Shown piece by piece: positions 7,646 through 15,900 of a DNA stretch of 19,269 nucleotides (positions are counted from its first letter, which is position 1; each line of letters starts with the position of its first letter). The DNA comes from an uncultured Peptococcaceae bacterium (GTDB lineage: Bacteria > Bacillota > Peptococcia > Peptococcales > Peptococcaceae): the NCBI GenBank assembly GCA_937976375.1, contig CALJRU010000060.1, positions 1 to 19,269 on the forward strand, written 5' to 3'. A program made the position numbers and the translations under genes. Below the pieces are notes generated by a model. It was not told where the DNA came from. It searched no databases and worked only from the letters and a program-made list of their open reading frames with translations.

Positions 7646-7662
7646 GACACAACGTTCCTGTC
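7646..7662 (-). promoter_or_regulatory. Imperfect palindrome at the predicted lut transcription start (operator candidate)
   Basis: GACAC-AACGTT-CCTGTC is an imperfect inverted repeat centred on AACGTT, lying just downstream of the predicted -10 box of the lut promoter. That is where a repressor such as a GntR-family lactate regulator would bind. No regulator gene is visible here, so this is inference. Confidence 0.35.
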
Positions 7663-7671
7663 TAATGATTT

Positions 7672-7700
7672 AGTATAGCAAAAAAGCTTCCAAAGCACAA
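7672..7700 (-). promoter_or_regulatory. Predicted lutABC promoter
   Basis: On the minus strand, TTGTGC (7700-7695), a 17-base spacer ending in TGC (extended -10) and TATACT (7677-7672). The 328-base gap 7530-7857 holds this promoter, the candidate operator, the lut leader and the divergent SixA-CHAD promoter, and I see no gene in it. Confidence 0.55.
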
Positions 7701-7800
7701 ACATATCATCTTATATTTGCTATAAATTTATGCCAAATTATCACAAAACATTTGCAATACATGCTATTCCTGCATTTTATATATATTACAGCCCCAAAAA

Positions 7801-7809
7801 TGCTATACT
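7801..7809 (+). promoter_or_regulatory. Predicted SixA-CHAD promoter, extended -10
   Basis: TGCTATACT gives an extended -10 (TATACT at 7804-7809) 48 bases before the start codon. The -35 position is only ATATAT, so the extended -10 carries the prediction. The same nine bases occur in the divergent lut promoter. Confidence 0.45.
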
Positions 7810-7857
7810 GAAAACAAAAACCGTCGCTCACCAGCGATTAGAAAAGAGGAAAATTTC

Positions 7858-9300
7858 ATGCGTTTGATTTTAATTCGTCACGGCCAAGCTGAGGAAGCAG
7901 CCGCCGACCAAACCGACTTTCACCGTGCCCTAACAGTGGCCGGCAAAGAACGGCTAGAAAACGCCTACCCATCTTTGGCGCGTTATCTCAACGCCAAAAA
8001 CCATTGCGAAGTCTGGACATCACCAAAAACACGCGCGCTCCAAACAGCCGAAGTGCTCTGCCGCTACATGCCAGACGTAGCACCTCAAGTTCAGCCATTT
8101 CTCGAAGAAGGCGACTTCCAAGCATTCAGAAAAGCCATCGCCAGCCACGACCACGGCGAAACCATCGTCGTCATCGGCCACGAACCCTACCTCAGCGACT
8201 GGGTGCGAGAAATGACCGGCCTCGATGTACACCTCAAAAAAGGCTGCGGCGAAATGCTCTATTTGCCACCAACACAGCCAGAGCAAGCCATCCGCATCAA
8301 CAGCATCAATTTCGATCAAATGAAGAACCTGGATCTCTTCAGCGTACCGCTCGGTGTCAGCATCAGCACCCTCATCCACGATCAACACAAACGGATCATC
8401 AAAACCCGCGACACCTTCCTCGCCGATCCAGACGACAGCGAAGCCCTCAGCCAGCTGCGCATTGCACTGCGCAGCCAGTACGCACTGCTGCAGTTCATTG
8501 AACCATACTGCAAAGTCAAACCCTTCCACAAGGCAGAACAGCTCTACCTCTCACTCTACGACGACCTCGAAGAAATGCGCGGCATCAACGCCATCCTCAA
8601 AACCATCCACAACTCACGCAAACTCGAACTCTTTCCATTGGCCGATGCCATGGTCATTGAACAAAACAGCGCCGTCATGACCCTCTGTGACCACCTCAGC
8701 CGTGAAGACAGCGAAGAAGACTACAACGAAGCACTGCACCAAACCATCGCTGCCCTCATGACCGCCACCGAGACCGCGCCGCTTGAACAGCTCGCTCGCG
8801 AACAATTTTCCAGCCGCTACCATCTCGTCGAAAAAGCAGTCCTCGACACCGACTTCACCGACCTGCGCGCCATCGAACGACTGCGCACCCTCTGCAAAAC
8901 CAGCCGCTACCTCTTTGAATTCTTCAGCCCGCTGGCCAACTACCCCCTCGCCAAACAATACCTGCGCATCCGACGCCTCAACCAACGCCTCAGCGTCTAC
9001 TGCGACACCTTCTACAACGTCGACCAGCTTCAGGAAATGCTCGGCGAAGACGACAGCCCAGCCATCTCCCGCGGCATGCGCATCTACACCCAAATGATGC
9101 GCCAGGACGGCCAGGCACAAATGAACATCGTCAACCGCCTCGTCACAGAAATGAAAGTCGAAAGCACCCTCAGCAAACCAGAGCAAAAAGAAGAAAAGAA
9201 ACACACCAAGGACAAAGGCAAAAAGAAAAACAAAGAAAAAGCCAAGAAAAACATCGACGACAAGAAAGAAAAGAAAAAACACAAGAAAAAAGACAAATAA
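7858..9300 (+). CDS. SixA-type histidine phosphatase fused to a CHAD domain with a lysine-rich tail
   Basis: The 480-residue cytoplasmic protein has three parts. Residues 1-155 form a SixA-like histidine phosphatase domain: RHG (Arg7, His8, Gly9) holds the phospho-accepting His, TSPKTRALQTAE supplies Arg59, and VIGHEP supplies His108. Residues 165-400 look like a CHAD domain, an all-helical fold known to bind inorganic polyphosphate, with basic helices LSQLRIALRSQY (198-208) and AIERLRTLCKTSRY (338-351). The first His of the usual HxLR motif is Ser198 in one helix and Glu340 in the other. The last 41 residues hold 22 lysines. SixA relatives dephosphorylate phosphohistidine, so a link between polyphosphate and a phosphohistidine or phosphoester is plausible but unproven. 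GAGGA lies 7 bases before the ATG. The gene stands alone and ends in a terminator. Confidence 0.85.
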   Translation: MRLILIRHGQAEEAAADQTDFHRALTVAGKERLENAYPSLARYLNAKNHCEVWTSPKTRALQTAEVLCRYMPDVAPQVQPFLEEGDFQAFRKAIASHDHGETIVVIGHEPYLSDWVREMTGLDVHLKKGCGEMLYLPPTQPEQAIRINSINFDQMKNLDLFSVPLGVSISTLIHDQHKRIIKTRDTFLADPDDSEALSQLRIALRSQYALLQFIEPYCKVKPFHKAEQLYLSLYDDLEEMRGINAILKTIHNSRKLELFPLADAMVIEQNSAVMTLCDHLSREDSEEDYNEALHQTIAALMTATETAPLEQLAREQFSSRYHLVEKAVLDTDFTDLRAIERLRTLCKTSRYLFEFFSPLANYPLAKQYLRIRRLNQRLSVYCDTFYNVDQLQEMLGEDDSPAISRGMRIYTQMMRQDGQAQMNIVNRLVTEMKVESTLSKPEQKEEKKHTKDKGKKKNKEKAKKNIDDKKEKKKHKKKDK

Positions 9301-9307
9301 CCATCCA

Positions 9308-9353
9308 ACCGCAGGACACACAGCACCACATGGCTGTGCGTCCTGTGGTTTTT
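9308..9353 (+). terminator. Intrinsic terminator of the SixA-CHAD gene
   Basis: A 17-position stem with two mismatches (9308-9324 with 9333-9349) and an 8-base loop is followed by TTTTT, 7 bases after the stop codon. Confidence 0.85.
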
Positions 9354-9480
9354 ATATCGCGTTTGCCCCCCATCCTCTCCTTATAAAAATCAAGGGCAGC
9401 GAACGCCTTTTTGCCGTCTCATATTCCATTGATAAAAATCAGAAATACTAAAAAGCACCCTCAGCACACCTCATCTGCCC
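9354..9480. other. Gene-free stretch before the first SLH gene
   Basis: Between the terminator and the next promoter I see no frame with a start and ribosome binding site, no RNA gene and no clear repeat. It is AT-rich spacer with stops in all frames. Confidence 0.5.
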
Positions 9481-9509
9481 TTGTTAAATTATGTCGAATA
9501 TGTTATCTT
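9481..9509 (+). promoter_or_regulatory. Candidate promoter of the first SLH gene
   Basis: TTGTTA (9481-9486), a 17-base spacer and TATCTT (9504-9509). The predicted leader is about 90 bases and contains a 5-bp hairpin at 9558-9571. Confidence 0.45.
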
Positions 9510-9607
9510 TAAATTGTAAATAAGTATGTACGGAAGTGACGGTCCGACATACCATGCGCACTCAGCAGTGCACAACAACCACGCAATAACAAAAAGGAGG
9601 AAAAACC

Positions 9608-12600
9608 ATGCTGAAAAAATCCAGCAAACGTTTTGTCAGCATTGTAATGGCTATTGCTATGATTTTGACAATGGTTCCATTTGCAGCTTTTGCCGACGAA
9701 ACAACTGCCAGCGACAACGCCAAAACAACTAATGCAATCGGTGGTACCATCGAAAAAGTCGCTGACACAGATACGTGGTACTCTAATGCCACAAGAGAAT
9801 TTATGACTCGAGAAACCTTTTGGAACGACCAAGTATCTGAGCAACCAGATACCTATACTGTAAATCAGGACACTAAGATCGTCTCGATTGGCAGTGCAGA
9901 AGCCCTGGTTTGGTGGGCCAAACAGGTAAATAATGGTGACTCATTTGCCGGCTATACCATCAATATCACTACCGATATTGATCTTTCTGCACACTATTGG
10001 ACGCCAATATGCACAGGTACAGTCAGTTACACAGCAGATGGAAAATATTCCATTGCAGACAATGACACTCTGGATGGAACAACCATTAACGGTAACGGAC
10101 ACACCATTAAAGGGCTTGCCACGCAAACAGGTGTACGCGGACCAAACCAAGGCAGCAAGCCTGGTGATGGACAAAACTGTTACTACGATGCTGCATTTAT
10201 CGGCTATAGCTGCTGCGATGTCACGATTAACAATTTAACTTTTGATGGTGCGCGTATTGCTATCAGCGAACCTTTCGAAGAAGTCACCCAAGAATATGGC
10301 AGCAGCATGCTGGCAGTCGTTGTTGGCGCACAGTCCGGTGGCTCCTTAACATTAAACAACGTCACCGTCAACAATGCAGACGTCTTAGCCATGCAGAAAG
10401 CCGCAGCATTCGTTGGTAACTTGTTGAACAATTCCACATTAGCTGTCAACAATTGCGCCATCACTAACAGTAGATTTAGCGCTTACTTCATGGTTGCCCC
10501 AATTTCAAGTTATTCTACAGCTAAACAAGTTTCCATCAATGGAATCAAGCTGGAAAACAACCACGTTCGTATGGTTGCTCAAAAAAGTGATTCCTATACT
10601 CAGGATCCTGCAAACAGCGCTTGGTATTGTGGAAAAGATGTGAACGCATGCGCAACCTCAATGTTCTATGATGGTGAAAATAACATTGGTAACGGCAGCG
10701 TATGGACACCGGTTGCTTCTGTCAACGGCTACATGTATGCATCTTTAGAAGCTACCCTTAATGCAGCAAAAGATGGTGATACACTTGAACTACTAACCGA
10801 TCTCACCAATTCCACAGATTCTGCAACTAAAAATATTACTCTTAATAATGATATTATCCTTGAAGGCAATCACCATTCCATTAGCGGAAACATTGCTATA
10901 TATGTCCCTGACACTAATGCAAATACAACGATACAGAATGTAAACTTCTCTAATATTCATAATGCAGGCTCTAAGCTCTCCGCTGTTTATGCAAGTGGTC
11001 TTTCCGGAAAGTTGACGATTGAAGGATGCACCTTTAAAAATTGCGACTGGGATGCCATCCAAACAACACCTGTAACTGGCTCAGAAGTTATTATCAAAAA
11101 CAACACCTTCGAGCATACAACAGATGCGACTGGATCACAACAACGCTTCATTCATATTCAATCCGCTTCAAATACTGATTTTGCAGCAACAGTAACAGGC
11201 AATAGACTTATTGGGAACACCGTTCAAGAAGCCATGGGCGTTTACTACCCTGCTAATCCATCCAAGGTTGTTTTATCCGGTAATTATATCAACAGCACCA
11301 CCCCACTTTGCATCTTAAACGGACAAGGTGCAAACATTGCAGAAATTGCTTATCCAATGGCAAATGAGGACATGACTTCTGATAATAGTATTGTTGCAAT
11401 TGTAAAAGATCAATATTATGCTACTGCATTCTCATCATTTACAGATGCATTGAGCACCGCTGATTCTACCACGAACACAGTCGCTTTGATACAAAACGTT
11501 TCGATCAATAGCGAACTCACCATTACTGATGCTAATAAAATCGAGTTTAACAATAAAAAACTCATCTTGCTAGCAAACGGGAAAATCACCGCTTCTATTG
11601 ATTTAGGTAACAACATCCAGCCAGAAAACGGGTATATACTTAATACAAGTGGTGACAGTGAAACAGGCTTTACCTATACGGTATCTAAGAAGCCTTCTTC
11701 CGGCGGCGGCAGCACGGTAACCCCTACACCTACCCCAGATCCTGAAGAACCTTCCGACAGTGAAGAAACTATTACCAATCCAGATGGTTCTACCACGACC
11801 ACCATCACCAAGGAAGACGGCTCTTCTTCCACCACCACGGTTGGTACCGATGGTAAAGTAGAATCTGAAGTTACGGTCAGCAAGGATGCGGTCGACAATG
11901 CCGATGGCAGCGCAGTAACTCTGCCTATGCCTGAAGTGGCTGTCACTTCTGATAAGGATACTGCTGCTACAGTTACTGTGAACCTGCCTTCTAAGGATGC
12001 CACCAAGGTGGAAGTGCCTGTGAAGGATGTCACCCCTGGCACGGTTGCTGTATTGGTGGATGCCGATGGCAACGAAACCGTGATCAAGGATACAATTCAG
12101 TCTGAAAATGGCATTACGGTTGAAGTGACCGATGGCGCAACCATCAAGGTTGTGGACAACAGCAAGTCCTTCAGCGATGTGGCCGACAATTACTGGGGCG
12201 CTGATGCCATCGACTTCGCAACGAGCCGTGAGCTCTTTGCCGGCACTGCAGAAAACACCTTCTCCCCTGAAGGCGACATGACCCGTGCCATGATCTGGAG
12301 CGTACTGGCTCGCTACGAAGGCGCCGACATCCCTGGCGGCACTGGTTCCGAATGGTACGCTGGTCCTCAGCAATGGGCTATGGAAAACGGCATTTCCGAT
12401 GGCACCATGCCAAACAGCTCTATGACCCGTGAACAGTTTGCAGCGATGCTCTATCGCTATGTAGGCAGCCCTGCTGTAAGCGGCAGCATTGGCAACTACA
12501 GCGATGCCGACAGCATCAGCAGCTGGGCACAAAATGCCATGGTTTGGGCTGTACAGCAAGGCCTGATCGCTGGTATGGACGACGGCACCTTGAACCCACA

Positions 12601-12667
12601 AGGCACCGCAACCCGCACACAAGTGGCGGCTATCTTCCAACGCTTCATTGAAAACAAGATGGCGTAA
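9608..12667 (+). CDS. Secreted beta-helix surface protein with C-terminal SLH anchor (copy 1)
   Basis: The 1019-residue protein starts with a signal peptide (KKSSKR, hydrophobic core, cleavage after AFA at 29). Residues about 75-680 are a parallel beta-helix region, seen in repeated turns such as TINGNGHTIKGL, NNLTFDGARI, LTIEGCTFKNCDWDAI and VIIKNNTFEH. An internal module YASLEATLNAAKDGDTLELL begins near 371. A proline/acid linker (TPTPTPDPEEP, about 706-716) leads to a Thr-rich module (NPDGSTTTTITKEDGSSS, then a beta domain to about 850). Three SLH repeats follow (854-1019) with TRAM, TREQ and TRTQ at the usual TRAE position. SLH repeats bind pyruvylated wall polysaccharide, so the protein is probably a surface-displayed adhesin or glycan-interacting protein. 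AAGGAGG lies 7 bases before the ATG. Ligand unknown. Confidence 0.88.
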   Translation: MLKKSSKRFVSIVMAIAMILTMVPFAAFADETTASDNAKTTNAIGGTIEKVADTDTWYSNATREFMTRETFWNDQVSEQPDTYTVNQDTKIVSIGSAEALVWWAKQVNNGDSFAGYTINITTDIDLSAHYWTPICTGTVSYTADGKYSIADNDTLDGTTINGNGHTIKGLATQTGVRGPNQGSKPGDGQNCYYDAAFIGYSCCDVTINNLTFDGARIAISEPFEEVTQEYGSSMLAVVVGAQSGGSLTLNNVTVNNADVLAMQKAAAFVGNLLNNSTLAVNNCAITNSRFSAYFMVAPISSYSTAKQVSINGIKLENNHVRMVAQKSDSYTQDPANSAWYCGKDVNACATSMFYDGENNIGNGSVWTPVASVNGYMYASLEATLNAAKDGDTLELLTDLTNSTDSATKNITLNNDIILEGNHHSISGNIAIYVPDTNANTTIQNVNFSNIHNAGSKLSAVYASGLSGKLTIEGCTFKNCDWDAIQTTPVTGSEVIIKNNTFEHTTDATGSQQRFIHIQSASNTDFAATVTGNRLIGNTVQEAMGVYYPANPSKVVLSGNYINSTTPLCILNGQGANIAEIAYPMANEDMTSDNSIVAIVKDQYYATAFSSFTDALSTADSTTNTVALIQNVSINSELTITDANKIEFNNKKLILLANGKITASIDLGNNIQPENGYILNTSGDSETGFTYTVSKKPSSGGGSTVTPTPTPDPEEPSDSEETITNPDGSTTTTITKEDGSSSTTTVGTDGKVESEVTVSKDAVDNADGSAVTLPMPEVAVTSDKDTAATVTVNLPSKDATKVEVPVKDVTPGTVAVLVDADGNETVIKDTIQSENGITVEVTDGATIKVVDNSKSFSDVADNYWGADAIDFATSRELFAGTAENTFSPEGDMTRAMIWSVLARYEGADIPGGTGSEWYAGPQQWAMENGISDGTMPNSSMTREQFAAMLYRYVGSPAVSGSIGNYSDADSISSWAQNAMVWAVQQGLIAGMDDGTLNPQGTATRTQVAAIFQRFIENKMA

Positions 12668-12682
12668 CCACACATTACCCAC

Positions 12683-12710
12683 AAGCGTCTCCTTCGGGAG
12701 GCGCTTTTTT
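12683..12710 (+). terminator. Intrinsic terminator of SLH gene 1 (UUCG tetraloop)
   Basis: A 10-bp stem with one G-U pair (12683-12692 with 12697-12706) closes on the extra-stable C(UUCG)G tetraloop and ends in six T. It is nearly identical to the terminator of the next SLH gene. Confidence 0.95.
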
Positions 12711-12837
12711 GTGCAACAAAGAAACGTCATCACCGTCAACTATAATGTTTTCCGTTCTTGTCTCAGGCAAATTATTCTCACATTTTCGTACGTCCAAATA
12801 ACAATATATATAATCAAACAAAAAAGGTAATATTTTC

Positions 12838-12866
12838 TTGAAAAACCGCTTAAACGATGTTAAATT
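12838..12866 (+). promoter_or_regulatory. Candidate promoter of the second SLH gene
   Basis: TTGAAA (12838-12843), a 17-base spacer and TAAATT (12861-12866) stand in AT-rich DNA 46 bases before the start codon. AAGGAGG at 12899-12905 is the ribosome binding site. Confidence 0.5.
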
Positions 12867-12912
12867 AAAGTATATATTGTTACCCACTATCATTTCTTAA
12901 GGAGGAATCCAA

Positions 12913-15900
12913 ATGAGGAAAACAGGCAAATGTATTCTTAGCTTCATTCTGGCGTTGTCTATTCTATTTTCTTTCATTCCGCAAGCATCTTTTGCTTCGA
13001 CAGAAAATACAAATTCGCCAGATGCTGCCAATTCAGGAACTATTGACTTCGCACAATTTTTACAAAACGTACAAAACAGTAATTATAATTACGACGGAAA
13101 GGGAATCACTGTAAAATGGAGTCCAACCTCCGCTTGTACGAATCCACTTCCTAACCATAAGTGTTTATTTAGTACTGACCCTAAACCAACAGCAAACGGT
13201 AACACTCCTCAACGAGGACAAGCACCAAACGCACAATATCAAATTTTCAGTGGACAAACAGATGTTACCATCAAAAATGTGAATTTTGTTTTCGATCCTG
13301 CTGACTTTACGCTTTGTATGAATAGTAGTTGGAAAGGTTCATTTTCTAAAGGCGACATAAAAAATGCAGAATTTCAATTTTTAAACTCAGGTAAAGTCAC
13401 TATTGATAACTGCTCCTTTAACGGAGTTATTGTCAGCCCATTTAGCAGCCGTGATACAACAACAATTACCAAATGTACCTTTAAAAATGTTTACAACGCT
13501 TATGCATTAAAAGATATCCACTCCCCTAATGCAAGTATTCAATACTGCACCTTTGATAATTGTGGAGGCGGCATTTACTTTGAAGGCGACACTTCGAAAA
13601 ATGAATACACAATTCTACATAACACCTTTGAGAATATTGATACCAATGCTCCAACAGAAAAACAAGACACACGCGGCCTAATCCAATTTTCCTCGCATGG
13701 AGATTACAGCAACGCAAAAATCACTATTGGTGACAACACCTCAACCGGCAATGCAGCCGTTGTTCGCCAATTAAATTCAACCATCACATCGGCAATCTTA
13801 GATCCAACAGCTTTAAACGAAGACAATACATTCTCTGGTGACTTATTCCTACCCGGTACAAATGTAACAGAAACAAATACCATATATGTCGATCCAGCGA
13901 ATGGAGAGAACGGTAACGCTGGCACCTCAGCTGAAAACCCTGTAAAGACTTTTTCTAAAGCAATGGAATTGGTCAATGCTGGTGGCACCATTAAAGTCAT
14001 GGGTGACTTGGGCCATAATATTAAAAATATTAACAAGCCTGTTACTATTGAAGGAAATGGAGGAACTCGTGTTTCAATAAGCGGTGGTGTAACCTTGCCA
14101 ACAGTAAATGGCACAGTTACGTTTAGAAATCTCAGTTTTGATGGGATATCTACATTCGGTACTTATGACTCGTCAAACAATTACAAGAATCTTGATCTCG
14201 TCATTGATGATTGCGCCTTTACCCAAGCATCGGGAAACTGTGTTTATATTGTACCTGAAATCAATAGCTTGACCGTCACAAACTGTGATTTTACAGCACT
14301 TAGTCCAGAAAAAGGCTACCAGAAACAGTATTTAATCTGGCCATATCAAGCAAAAACCATTACAATTCAACACAACACTTTTAAGGGTAATGGAATTACT
14401 CGTGCAGCCATCCACCTTGGAGATGGACATCCTGATGGTACAACTGCAACCATCAGCGAGAATACCATCAATGGTTTTGAACGCGGTGTTCAATTGGCTT
14501 TTACCACGACGAATGTTCAAAACAATGTAGCGATCACAAATAATGAGTTCAAAGATATTTCATTGTCTTCCGCAAACTCACCATCAAAGCCTTACGAAGT
14601 TGCCACTGTATTTATCCATGAAAACCTTAAAAACAATACAAAAGTATCCTATGATGAAAATAAACTAACTGGCACCAGTGAGACTATGTTTTATTCAGAA
14701 AACCAAGCGCTTAGCTCTGACAGCATCATAACCAGCTTCACTGGCAATAAGATCGGTGACACATCAATCAATACCCCTGCAGATTCTTGGCGTGATCCTT
14801 GGGTTGCACAAGTGGGCAGTACAAAATATAAAACGCTTGGTGAAGCCATTACTGCAGCAATGAATGGTAGTGATAAAACCATCACCTTGCTTTCAGATAT
14901 TACTGTCGATAGCTGGAACATGATCTGGAACATTAAAGGCATCACGCTTGATGGGAATGGGCACACCTTGAAGGTCAATGCCATTGAGAGCGGCCAAAAC
15001 CATGACGCCGTGTTCCACTCTGCTGGCGAGAATACGTTTAAGAACTTAACAGTTGACCTCTCTGGTGTTCAATCTAATTCTCAAGCACAAGGTTCCCGCG
15101 CTTTTTCTGCAGCTGCTGGAGACACTTTTGACACCGTCACCGTCATTGGTAACAACTATATCGCCTATGGCATCACTACTGGTGGAACGAGCACTACTAA
15201 CGAAACCATTACCATTAAAAACTGCACCATCAAAGACTGCGGCTACGCCATCTATGATGCTGAAGACGGTTCTGTCGAAAATCTCATCATCACAGAAAGC
15301 ACCATTTCTGACTGCGATTACGCAACCATCTTGCGTGCAGCCAATGGACAGTTCACAGGCAATACCGTAACAAATGGTAAGCTGAATATCATGAGCGAAA
15401 ACCAGATTGTGAACGAAAATACTTTTACTAATGCAAGCACCATTAAATTCTATGCTGCACCAAAATCTTTTGAGAAAAACAACATCTCTAAAGATAGCAC
15501 ACTAACCTACGATTCTAAACTTAGCGCCACCATCAACGTTGCCAACAACTACTGGGGCGGCGGCGCACCAAGCGCAACGCAAATTCCTGAAAATCTGAAA
15601 GATAAAGTCACTGGTTCTGATGTTTACTACACCGCACCAACGATGCATGAAGAAGATCTCAACACTTACGTACCGCCTTACACTGGCAAGTACAGCTACG
15701 AAATCAACGTGGCCAAGGCTGACAACGGCAGTGTATCTGTGGACAAATACGCCACCGGAGGGGACAAAGTGACCATCACTGTCACCCCTGACAAGGCTTA
15801 TAAACTGGATGAACTGTCTGTTACCGCAGGCGGCAAGGATGTGGAACTCACCGACAACGGCGATGGCACCTACTCCTTCACCATGCCAAGCAGCAAGGTT

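Noticed and set aside
7530..7665. Possible riboswitch in the lut leader
   Set aside because: The leader is about 135 bases, but I could not draw a convincing long hairpin with an anti-terminator or ribosome-binding-site masking, nor recognise any known riboswitch core.
8614..9321. Minus-strand frame of 235 residues over the SixA-CHAD gene
   Set aside because: The strong C/A third-position bias of the real gene keeps the opposite strand open. Its start is the complement of the lysine tail and gives a run of Phe/Leu/Val, not a real protein.
11700..11850. Possible short tandem DNA repeats around the Thr/Pro linker
   Set aside because: The ACC-rich codons reflect the amino-acid composition. No exact period with several copies is present, and it is not a CRISPR array or VNTR.
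11603..12739. Minus-strand frame of 378 residues over the SLH anchor
   Set aside because: It covers the UUCG terminator and mirrors the SLH codons. The same shadow appears opposite copies 2 and 3 because the anchors are homologous.
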